Source: Nannobrachium achirus
Lineage: Eukaryota; Chordata; Actinopteri; Myctophiformes; Myctophidae
Assembly (NCBI GenBank): GCA_963921795.1
Contig: OY997652.1
Location: 57,376,838 to 57,440,837 of the forward strand
Reading direction: 5' to 3'
Length of the DNA: 64,000 nucleotides
Part shown: positions 10,640 to 22,614 of the stretch, piece after piece
How the letters are laid out: each line of letters starts with the position of its first letter
How positions within the stretch are numbered: position 1 is the stretch's first letter
The notes under the pieces: model-generated
Told to the model about the DNA's origin: nothing
Databases searched by the model: none
Seen by the model: only the letters and a program-made list of their open reading frames with translations
Position numbers and translations under genes: made by a program

Positions 10640-12860
10640 TTGATGTTAATAATACACTTTCAGTGTTAATAAGTCACTTTATTAGGGATTTGTTGACGTT
10701 AATAAGACTCTGTTTAGGTGTTTTTAAAGGCTTTATAAATATTTATAGATGGCTGTTCCCACTAAATGCCTATTACCGCATTAAGTGCATTGTTAATTTG
10801 ATAATGTTAATAAGACACTGTTTAGATCTTATAATGGGTTTATACATGTTTATAAATTACTGTTCCCACTTTAAACCAAGTACCTGCAAAATGCATATTA
10901 ACGTGTTAATAAGTGATTTGTTATTAATGTGTTAATGTTAATAAGACACTGTTTAGTTGTTGTTAAAGGGGTTATAAATGTTTACAGATGACTAACATTA
11001 GACTTTAAACCAAGTACATGCAAAATGCTTATTGACGCGTCAATAAGTGCCTTTTTAACAATTTGTTAATGTTATTAAGACACTGTTTAGTTTTTTATAA
11101 TGTGTTTATTAATGTTTATAGATTACTGTTCCCACTTTAAACCAACTACCTGCAAAATGCCTATTAACACGTCAATAGGTGCATTGTTAACAGTCTGTTA
11201 ATGGTAATAAGACACTGTTTAGTTGTTTATAAATGTTTATAGATGACTGTTCCCACTTTAAACCAAGTACCTGCAAAATGCATATTAACGTGTTAATAAG
11301 TGATTTGTTATTAATGTGTTAATGTTAATAAGACACTGTTTAGTTGTTGTTAAAGGGGTTATAAATGTTTACAGATAACTAACATTAGACTTTAAACCAA
11401 GTACATGCAAAATGCTTATTGACGCGCCAATAAGTGCCTTTTTAACAATTTGTTAATGTTATTAAGACACTGTTTAGCTCTTATAATGTGGTTATTAATG
11501 TTTATAGATTACTGTTCCCACTTTAAACCAACTACCTGCAAAATGCCTATTAACACGTTAATAGGTGCATTGTTAACAGTCTTTTAATGTTAATAAGACA
11601 CTGTTTTGTTGTTTAAAAATGTTTATAGATGACTGTTCCCACTTTAAACCAAGTACCTGCAAAATGCATATTAACACGTCAATAGGTGCATTGTTAACAG
11701 TCTGTTAATGGTATTAAGACACTGTTTAGTTGTTTCTAAATGTTTATAGATGAATGTTCCCACTTTAAACCAAGTACCTGCAAAATGCATATTAACGTGT
11801 TAATAAGTGATTTGTTAATAATGTGTTAATGTTAATAAGACACTGTTTAGTTGTTGTTAAAGGGACTATAAATGTTTACAGATGACTAACATTAGACTTT
11901 AAACCAAGTACATGCGAAATGCTTATTGACGCGTCAATAAGTGCCTTTTTAACAATGTGTTAATGTTATTAAGACACTGTTTAGTTCTTATAATCTGTTT
12001 ATTAATGTTTATAGATTACTGTTCCCACTTTAAACCAACTACCTGCAAAATGCCTATTAACACGTTAATAGGTGCATTGTTAACAGTCTTTTAATGTTAA
12101 TGAGACACTGTTTTGTTGTTTAAAAATGTTTATAGATGACTGTTCCCACTTTAAACCAAGTACCTGCAAAATGTCTATTAACGTGTTGATAGGTGCCTAC
12201 ATTAACAATTTGTTAACGTTAATAGACTCTGTTTAGTTCTTATAAGTGGTTTATAAATGTTTAGAGATGACTGTTCCCACTTTAAACCAAGTACCTTCAA
12301 CATGCCTATTAACACGTTAATAGGTGCATTGTTAACAGTCTGTTAATGTTAATAAGACACTATTTTGTTGTTTAAAAATGTTTATAGATGACTGTTCCCA
12401 CTTTAAACCAAGTACCTGCAAAATGCCTATTAACACGTCAATAGGTGCATTGTTAACAGTCTGTTAATGGTAATAAGACACTGTTTAGTTGTTTATAAAT
12501 GTTTATAGATGACTGTTCCCACTTTAAACCAAGTACCTGCAAAATGCCTATTAACGCGTCAATAAGTGCATTGTTAACAATTGGTTAATGTTAATAAGAC
12601 TCTGTTTAGGTGTTTTTAAAGCCTATATAAATGCTTATAGATGACTGTCCCCACTTTAAACCAAGTACCTGCTAAATGTCTAATAACGTGTTAATAAGTG
12701 CCAACATTACCAATTTGTTAATGTTAATAGACACTGTTTAGTTCTTATAAGTGGTTTATAAATGTTCATAGATGACTGTTCCCACTTCCTGCCTATTTAA
12801 GTGTTAATAAATACATTGTTAACAAGTTGTTGATGTTTGTAAGTCTGTTTTCTAGTTAAT
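10640..12860. repeat. AT-rich tandem array, 121-134-bp monomers
   Basis: The anchor GTTCCCACTTTAAACCAAGT (or its diverged form ATTAGACTTTAAACCAAGT) recurs about 16 times. The AACC of successive anchors lies near 10874, 11008, 11139, 11261, 11395, 11526, 11647, 11769, 11902, 12033, 12154, 12285, 12406, 12527 and 12659, so monomers are about 121 or 131-134 bp. A three-monomer period of about 387 bp is visible. Each monomer holds AACACGTTAATAGGTGCATT-like and AATAAGACACTGTTTAG blocks. Non-coding. Confidence 0.9.
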
Positions 12861-13680
12861 AAATGACCGTTCCTCTTTAAACCAAGTGCATAAGACTTGT
12901 TCATACCCTATTATCAGTTTAATAATATATTATAAACAGTTCTATTAATTTTCATTAGATCCTTTACCAACGGTTAGGTTAACTTAGGGTAACTTATTAA
13001 CGGTTAAGTGAAGCTTTATGAACATCTTATTAACGTGTTAACATTTAATAAATGTTATTAATGATTTATAAATTCCTTATAAACATTTATTAAGAATAAA
13101 TGTGGTTTTTCAAGCGTCTTATAAGGGTTTGTTACTGTTTATAATACCCTTTTTTAGTTACCTTAATATATTATTATCAATGTATTAATGTTTATTAGTT
13201 CCCTTACCAACGGTTCAGTAAACTAATAACGGTTAGTTAATGCTGTGTAAATATCTTATTAACATCTATTAAACTGTTAATTAATGCTATGTAATTATCT
13301 TATTAACTTTTATTAATGGTTATTAACAATTTATGAATGTTTATTATATTCCTTAAAAACGTTTTAGAAAAATGAAAACGTTTTTCAAGTGTCTTATAAA
13401 TAAGCAATTAACAGTTAATAAATGTCTTATAAACCTCCTATTAACTTTTTGAATGCCTTACAAATGTTTATGAACAAGTAATAAGGTTAATAAGCGTCTT
13501 ATAAATCGCCTATTAACAGTTATTAATTGTCTTATTAACATCCTCTCAACTATTAATAAATGTTTGTTAGATTGCTTACAAACATTAATAAGCTTCTTAT
13601 ACATATACCTATTAACATTAATAAATGATCTTATAAATGTTAATAAATGTTTATTAACAGCACCTTAGTTTAAAGTGCTA
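12861..13680. repeat. degenerate TTATTAA/TTAATAA-rich tract
   Basis: The same vocabulary as the preceding array (TTAATAAATG, CTTATAAAC, TTATTAACAT) continues, but without a stable period. This looks like the eroded edge of the array. No gene is seen. Confidence 0.6.
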
Positions 13681-13684
13681 CCCA

Positions 13685-14230
13685 AAACTCTACTGGTGTG
13701 TCATGATGAGTAGTGAATATGTAGTGTTGTGACTACATATTCACTACACATAAACAAGTAGTAAAATCTCTACATAATCACTATTTAAATGCCTTCACTA
13801 CTCCGATTACTACTGGAAACACTACTGTTTCACTACAAAACTCTACTGGTGTGTCATGAGTAGTGAATATGTAGTGTTGTGACTACATATTCACTACACA
13901 TAAACAAGTAGTAAAATCTCTACATAATCACTATTTAAATGCCTTCACTACTCTGCTTGATTACTACTGGAAACACTACTGTTTCACTACAAAACTCTAC
14001 TGGTGTGTCATGAGTAGTGAATATGTAGTGTTGTGACTACATATTCATTACACATAAACAAGTAGTAAAATCTCTACATAATCACTATTTAAATGCCTTT
14101 GTAGTGAAGCAGTAGTGTTTTAACAGCTTTTTCACTACTACGATTGATTACTACTGGAAACACTACTGTTTCACTACAAAACTCTACTGGTGTGTCATGA
14201 GTAGTGAAAACATTACAGATTTACTACACA
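13685..14230. repeat. tandem repeat with an internal hairpin, 153-187-bp monomers
   Basis: CTCTACTGGTGTGTCATGA recurs at about 13688, 13841, 13995 and 14182 (spacing 153, 154, 187). Monomers 1-3 contain an inverted repeat, GTAGTGAATATGTAG (13710-13724 in monomer 1) and CTACATATTCACTAC (13733-13747), separated by 8 bases. CACTACT/AGTAGTG motifs recur up to the satellite edge at about 14.3 kb. Confidence 0.88.
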
Positions 14231-14307
14231 ATTGCTACACATGACTACACAGTCACTACTACACGAATAGGTTTTGTGTAGTGATTCAGTAGTGTTTTTT
14301 GATGAGG

Positions 14308-15504
14308 GAAGCCAGCAAGCAGTCAGTTTGCACACACACACAGAGAGAGAGAGAGAAGTCAGTGTGCCCAGTCAAGCAACGCAAGCCAGCAAGCAGTCAG
14401 TTTGCACACACACACAGAGAGAGAGAGAAGTCAGTGTGCCCAGTCAAGCAACGCAAGCCAGCAAGCAGTCAGTTTGCACACACACACACAGAGAGAGAGA
14501 AGTCAGTGTGCCCAGTCAAGCAACGCAAGCCAGCAAGCAGTCAGTTTGCACACACACACACAGAGAGAGAGAGAGAAGTCAGTGTGCCCAGTCAAGCAAC
14601 GCAAGCCAGCAAGCAGTCAGTTTGCACAAACACACAGAGAGAGAGAGAGAAGTCAGTGTGCCCAGTCAAGCAACGCAAGCCAGCAAGCAGTCAGTTTGCA
14701 CACACACACACAGAGAGAGAAGTCAGTGTGCCCAGTCAAGCAACGCAAGCCAGCAAGCAGTCTGTTTGCACAAACACACACAGAGAGAGAGAGAGAAGTC
14801 AGTGTGCCCAGTCAAGCAACGCAAGCCAGCAAGCAGTCAGTTTGCACACACACACAGAGAGAGAGAGAAGTCAGTGTGCCCAGTCAAGCAACGCAAGCCA
14901 GCAAGCAGTCAGTTTGCACACACACACACAGAGAGAGAGAAGTCAGTGTGCCCAGTCAAGCAACGCAAGCCAGCAAGCAGTCAGTTTGCACACACACAGA
15001 GAGAGAGAGAGAGAAGTCAGTGTGCCCAGTCAAGTAACGCAAGCCAGCAAGCAGTCAGTTTGCACACACACACACACAGAGAGAGAGAAGTCAGTGTGCC
15101 CAGTCAAGCAACGCAAGCCAGCAAGCAGTCAGTTTGCACACACACACACACACAGAGAGAGAGAAGTCAGTGTGCCCCAGTCAAGCAACGCAAGCCAGCA
15201 AGCAGTCAGTTTGCACACACACACACAGAGAGAGAGAGAAGTCAGTGTGCCCAGTCAAGCAACGCAAGCCAGCAAGCAGTCAGTTTGCACACACACACAG
15301 AGAGAGAGAGAGAAGTCAGTGTGCCCAGTCAAGCAACGCAAGCCAGCAAGCAGTCAGTTCGCACACACAAACACAGAGAGAGAGAGAAGTCAGTGTGCCC
15401 AGTCAAGCAACGCAAGCCAGCAAGCAGTCAGTTTGCACACACACACAGACAGAGAGAAGTCAGTGTGCCCAGTCAAGCAACGCAAGCCAGCAAGCAGTCA
15501 GTTT

Positions 15505-15542
<38 letters not shown>

Positions 15543-16420
15543 AGAGAGAAGTCAGTGTGCCCAGTCAAGCAACGCAAGCCAGCAAGCAGTCAGTTTGCAC
15601 ACACACACACAGAGAGAGAGAGAGAGAAGTCAGTGTGCCCAGTCAAGCAACGCAAGCCAGCAAGCAGTCAGTTTGCACACACACACAGAGAGAGAGAGAG
15701 AAGTCAGTGTGCCCAGTCAAGCAACGCAAGCCAGCAAGCAGTCAGTTTGCACACACACACAGAGAGAGAGAGAAGTCAGTGTGCCCAGTCAAGCAACGCA
15801 AGCCAGCAAGCAGTCAGTTTGCACACACACACACACACACACAGAGAGAGAGAAGTCAGTGTGCCCAGTCAAGCAACGCAAGCCAGCAAGCAGTCAGTTT
15901 GCACACACACACACACAGAGAGAGAGAGAGAAGTCAGTGTGCCCAGTCAAGCAACGCAAGCCAGCAAGCAGTCAGTTTGCACAAACACACAGAGAGAGAG
16001 AGAGAAGTCAGTGTGCCCAGTCAAGCAACGCAAGCCAGCAAGCAGTCAGTTTGCACACACACACACACACACACAGAGAGAGAAGTCAGTGTGCCCAGTC
16101 AAGCAACGCAAGCCAGCAAGCAGTCAGTTTGCACACACACACAGAGAGAGAGAGAAGTCAGTGTGCCCAGTCAAGCAACGCAAGCCAGCAAGCAGTCAGT
16201 TTGCACACACACACACAGAGAGAGAGAAGTCAGTGTGCCCAGTCAAGCAACGCAAGCCAGCAAGCAGTCAGTTTGCACACACACACACACACAGAGAGAG
16301 AGAAGTCAGTGTGCCCAGTCAAGCAACGCAAGCCAGCAAGCAGTCAGTTTGCACACACACACAGACAGAGAGAAGTCAGTGTGCCCAGTCAAGCAACGCA
16401 AGCCAGCAAGCAGTCAGTTT

Positions 16421-16456
<36 letters not shown>

Positions 16457-18362
16457 AGAGAGAAGTCAGTGTGCCCAGTCAAGCAACGCAAGCCAGCAAG
16501 CAGTCAGTTTGCACACACACACACAGAGAGAGAGAGAGAAGTCAGTGTGCCCAGTCAAGCAACGCAAGCCAGCAAGCAGTCAGTTTGCACAAACACACAG
16601 AGAGAGAGAGAAGTCAGTGTGCCCAGTCAAGCAACGCAAGCCAGCAAGCAGTCAGTTTGCACACACACACAGAGAGAGAGAGAGAAGTCAGTGTGCCCAG
16701 TCAAGCAACGCAAGCCAGCAAGCAGTCAGTTTGCACACCCACACAGAGAGAGAGAGAGAAGTCAGTGTGCCCAGTCAAGCAACGCAAGCCAGCAAGCAGT
16801 CAATTCGCACACACAAAAACAGAGAGAGAGAGAAGTCAGTGTGCCCAGTCAAGCAACGCAAGCCAGCAAGCAGTCAGTTTGCACACACACACACAGAGAG
16901 AGAGAGAGAAGTCAGTGTGCCCAGTCAAGCAACGCAAGCCAGCAAGCAGTCAGTTTGCACACACACACACACACACACACAGAGAGAGAAGTCAGTGTGC
17001 CCAGTCAAGCAACGCAAGCCAGCAAGCAGTCAGTTTGCACACACACACACAGAGAGAGAGAGAAGTCAGTGTGCCCAGTCAAGCAACGCAAGCCAGCAAG
17101 CAATCAGTTTGCACACACACACACAGAGAGAGAGAGAAGTCAGTGTGCCCAGTCAAGCAACGCAAGCCAGCAAGCAGTCAGTTTGCACACACACACACAG
17201 AGAGAGAGAAGTCAGTGTGCCCAGTCAAGCAACGCAAGCCAGCAAGCAGTCAGTTTGCACACACACAGAGAGAGAGAGAGAAGTCAGTGTGCCCAGTCAA
17301 GCAACGCAAGCCAGCAAGCAGTCAGTTCGCACACACACACAGAGAGAGAGAGAGAGAAGTCAGTGTGCCCAGTCAAGCAACGCAAGCCAGCAAGCAGTCA
17401 GTTCGCACACACAAACACAGAGAGAGAGAGAAGTCAGTGTGCCCAGTCAAGCAACGCAAGCCAGCAAGCAGTCAGTTTGCAAACACACACACACAGAGAG
17501 AGAGAGAGAGAAGTCAGTGTGCCCAGTCAAGCAACGCAAGCCAGCAAGCAGTCAGTTTGCACACACACACACAGAGAGAGAGAGAAGTCAGCGTGCCCAG
17601 TCAAGCAACGCAAGCCAGCAAGCAGTCAGTTTGCACACACACACACAGAGAGAGAGAAGTCAGTGTGCCCAGTCAAGCAACGCAAGCCAGCAAGCAGTCA
17701 GTTTGCACACACACACACACAGAGAGAGAAGTCAGTGTGCCCAGTCAAGCAACGCAAGCCAGCAAGCAGTCAGTTTGCACACACACACAGAGAGAGAGAG
17801 AGAAGTCAGTGTGCCCAGTCAATCAACGAAAGCCAGCAAGCAGTCAGTTTGCACACACACACAGAGAGAGAGAGAGAAGTCAGTGTGCCCAGTCAAGCAA
17901 CGCAAGCCAGCAAGCAGTCAGTTTGCACACACACACAGAGAGAGAGAGAAGTCAGTGTGCCCAGTCAAGCAACGCAAGCCAGCAAGCAGTCAGTTTGCAC
18001 ACACACACACACAGAGAGAGAGAAGTCAGTGTGCCCAGTCAAGCAACGCAAGCCAGCAAGCAGTCAGTTTGCACACACACACACACAGAGAGAGAGAAGT
18101 CAGTGTGCCCAGTCAAGCAACGCAAGCCAGCAAGCAGTCAGTTTGCACACACACAGAGAGAGAGAGAGAAGTCAGTGTGCCCAGTCAAGCAACGCAAGCC
18201 AGCAAGCAGTCAGTTCGCACACACACACAGAGAGAGAGAGAGAGAAGTCAGTGTGCCCAGTCAAGCAACGCAAGCCAGCAAGCAGTCAGTTTGCACACAC
18301 ACACAGACAGAGAGAAGTCAGTGTGCCCAGTCAAGCAACGCAAGCCAGCAAGCAGTCAGTTT

Positions 18363-18402
<40 letters not shown>

Positions 18403-18526
18403 AGAGAGAAGTCAGTGTGCCCAGTCAAGCAACGCAAGCCAGCAAGCAGTCAGTTTGCACACACACACAGACAGAGAGAAGTCAGTGTGCCCAGTCAAGC
18501 AACGCAAGCCAGCAAGCAGTCAGTTT

Positions 18527-18562
<36 letters not shown>

Positions 18563-20468
18563 AGAGAGAAGTCAGTGTGCCCAGTCAAGCAACGCAAGCC
18601 AGCAAGCAGTCAGTTTGCACACACACACACAGAGAGAGAGAGAGAAGTCAGTGTGCCCAGTCAAGCAACGCAAGCCAGCAAGCAGTCAGTTTGCACAAAC
18701 ACACAGAGAGAGAGAGAAGTCAGTGTGCCCAGTCAAGCAACGCAAGCCAGCAAGCAGTCAGTTTGCACACACACACAGAGAGAGAGAGAGAAGTCAGTGT
18801 GCCCAGTCAAGCAACGCAAGCCAGCAAGCAGTCAGTTTGCACACCCACACAGAGAGAGAGAGAGAAGTCAGTGTGCCCAGTCAAGCAACGCAAGCCAGCA
18901 AGCAGTCAATTCGCACACACAAAAACAGAGAGAGAGAGAAGTCAGTGTGCCCAGTCAAGCAACGCAAGCCAGCAAGCAGTCAGTTTGCACACACACACAC
19001 AGAGAGAGAGAGAGAAGTCAGTGTGCCCAGTCAAGCAACGCAAGCCAGCAAGCAGTCAGTTTGCACACACACACACACACACACACAGAGAGAGAAGTCA
19101 GTGTGCCCAGTCAAGCAACGCAAGCCAGCAAGCAGTCAGTTTGCACACACACACACAGAGAGAGAGAGAAGTCAGTGTGCCCAGTCAAGCAACGCAAGCC
19201 AGCAAGCAATCAGTTTGCACACACACACACAGAGAGAGAGAGAAGTCAGTGTGCCCAGTCAAGCAACGCAAGCCAGCAAGCAGTCAGTTTGCACACACAC
19301 ACACAGAGAGAGAGAAGTCAGTGTGCCCAGTCAAGCAACGCAAGCCAGCAAGCAGTCAGTTTGCACACACACAGAGAGAGAGAGAGAAGTCAGTGTGCCC
19401 AGTCAAGCAACGCAAGCCAGCAAGCAGTCAGTTCGCACACACACACAGAGAGAGAGAGAGAGAAGTCAGTGTGCCCAGTCAAGCAACGCAAGCCAGCAAG
19501 CAGTCAGTTCGCACACACAAACACAGAGAGAGAGAGAAGTCAGTGTGCCCAGTCAAGCAACGCAAGCCAGCAAGCAGTCAGTTTGCAAACACACACACAC
19601 AGAGAGAGAGAGAGAGAAGTCAGTGTGCCCAGTCAAGCAACGCAAGCCAGCAAGCAGTCAGTTTGCACACACACACACAGAGAGAGAGAGAAGTCAGCGT
19701 GCCCAGTCAAGCAACGCAAGCCAGCAAGCAGTCAGTTTGCACACACACACACAGAGAGAGAGAAGTCAGTGTGCCCAGTCAAGCAACGCAAGCCAGCAAG
19801 CAGTCAGTTTGCACACACACACACACAGAGAGAGAAGTCAGTGTGCCCAGTCAAGCAACGCAAGCCAGCAAGCAGTCAGTTTGCACACACACACAGAGAG
19901 AGAGAGAGAAGTCAGTGTGCCCAGTCAATCAACGAAAGCCAGCAAGCAGTCAGTTTGCACACACACACAGAGAGAGAGAGAGAAGTCAGTGTGCCCAGTC
20001 AAGCAACGCAAGCCAGCAAGCAGTCAGTTTGCACACACACACAGAGAGAGAGAGAAGTCAGTGTGCCCAGTCAAGCAACGCAAGCCAGCAAGCAGTCAGT
20101 TTGCACACACACACACACAGAGAGAGAGAAGTCAGTGTGCCCAGTCAAGCAACGCAAGCCAGCAAGCAGTCAGTTTGCACACACACACACACAGAGAGAG
20201 AGAAGTCAGTGTGCCCAGTCAAGCAACGCAAGCCAGCAAGCAGTCAGTTTGCACACACACAGAGAGAGAGAGAGAAGTCAGTGTGCCCAGTCAAGCAACG
20301 CAAGCCAGCAAGCAGTCAGTTCGCACACACACACAGAGAGAGAGAGAGAGAAGTCAGTGTGCCCAGTCAAGCAACGCAAGCCAGCAAGCAGTCAGTTTGC
20401 ACACACACACAGACAGAGAGAAGTCAGTGTGCCCAGTCAAGCAACGCAAGCCAGCAAGCAGTCAGTTT

Positions 20469-20508
<40 letters not shown>

Positions 20509-20632
20509 AGAGAGAAGTCAGTGTGCCCAGTCAAGCAACGCAAGCCAGCAAGCAGTCAGTTTGCACACACACACAGACAGAGAGAAGTCAGTGTGCCCAG
20601 TCAAGCAACGCAAGCCAGCAAGCAGTCAGTTT

Positions 20633-20668
<36 letters not shown>

Positions 20669-22574
20669 AGAGAGAAGTCAGTGTGCCCAGTCAAGCAACG
20701 CAAGCCAGCAAGCAGTCAGTTTGCACACACACACACAGAGAGAGAGAGAGAAGTCAGTGTGCCCAGTCAAGCAACGCAAGCCAGCAAGCAGTCAGTTTGC
20801 ACAAACACACAGAGAGAGAGAGAAGTCAGTGTGCCCAGTCAAGCAACGCAAGCCAGCAAGCAGTCAGTTTGCACACACACACAGAGAGAGAGAGAGAAGT
20901 CAGTGTGCCCAGTCAAGCAACGCAAGCCAGCAAGCAGTCAGTTTGCACACCCACACAGAGAGAGAGAGAGAAGTCAGTGTGCCCAGTCAAGCAACGCAAG
21001 CCAGCAAGCAGTCAATTCGCACACACAAAAACAGAGAGAGAGAGAAGTCAGTGTGCCCAGTCAAGCAACGCAAGCCAGCAAGCAGTCAGTTTGCACACAC
21101 ACACACAGAGAGAGAGAGAGAAGTCAGTGTGCCCAGTCAAGCAACGCAAGCCAGCAAGCAGTCAGTTTGCACACACACACACACACACACACAGAGAGAG
21201 AAGTCAGTGTGCCCAGTCAAGCAACGCAAGCCAGCAAGCAGTCAGTTTGCACACACACACACAGAGAGAGAGAGAAGTCAGTGTGCCCAGTCAAGCAACG
21301 CAAGCCAGCAAGCAATCAGTTTGCACACACACACACAGAGAGAGAGAGAAGTCAGTGTGCCCAGTCAAGCAACGCAAGCCAGCAAGCAGTCAGTTTGCAC
21401 ACACACACACAGAGAGAGAGAAGTCAGTGTGCCCAGTCAAGCAACGCAAGCCAGCAAGCAGTCAGTTTGCACACACACAGAGAGAGAGAGAGAAGTCAGT
21501 GTGCCCAGTCAAGCAACGCAAGCCAGCAAGCAGTCAGTTCGCACACACACACAGAGAGAGAGAGAGAGAAGTCAGTGTGCCCAGTCAAGCAACGCAAGCC
21601 AGCAAGCAGTCAGTTCGCACACACAAACACAGAGAGAGAGAGAAGTCAGTGTGCCCAGTCAAGCAACGCAAGCCAGCAAGCAGTCAGTTTGCAAACACAC
21701 ACACACAGAGAGAGAGAGAGAGAAGTCAGTGTGCCCAGTCAAGCAACGCAAGCCAGCAAGCAGTCAGTTTGCACACACACACACAGAGAGAGAGAGAAGT
21801 CAGCGTGCCCAGTCAAGCAACGCAAGCCAGCAAGCAGTCAGTTTGCACACACACACACAGAGAGAGAGAAGTCAGTGTGCCCAGTCAAGCAACGCAAGCC
21901 AGCAAGCAGTCAGTTTGCACACACACACACACAGAGAGAGAAGTCAGTGTGCCCAGTCAAGCAACGCAAGCCAGCAAGCAGTCAGTTTGCACACACACAC
22001 AGAGAGAGAGAGAGAAGTCAGTGTGCCCAGTCAATCAACGAAAGCCAGCAAGCAGTCAGTTTGCACACACACACAGAGAGAGAGAGAGAAGTCAGTGTGC
22101 CCAGTCAAGCAACGCAAGCCAGCAAGCAGTCAGTTTGCACACACACACAGAGAGAGAGAGAAGTCAGTGTGCCCAGTCAAGCAACGCAAGCCAGCAAGCA
22201 GTCAGTTTGCACACACACACACACAGAGAGAGAGAAGTCAGTGTGCCCAGTCAAGCAACGCAAGCCAGCAAGCAGTCAGTTTGCACACACACACACACAG
22301 AGAGAGAGAAGTCAGTGTGCCCAGTCAAGCAACGCAAGCCAGCAAGCAGTCAGTTTGCACACACACAGAGAGAGAGAGAGAAGTCAGTGTGCCCAGTCAA
22401 GCAACGCAAGCCAGCAAGCAGTCAGTTCGCACACACACACAGAGAGAGAGAGAGAGAAGTCAGTGTGCCCAGTCAAGCAACGCAAGCCAGCAAGCAGTCA
22501 GTTTGCACACACACACAGACAGAGAGAAGTCAGTGTGCCCAGTCAAGCAACGCAAGCCAGCAAGCAGTCAGTTT

Positions 22575-22614
<40 letters not shown>

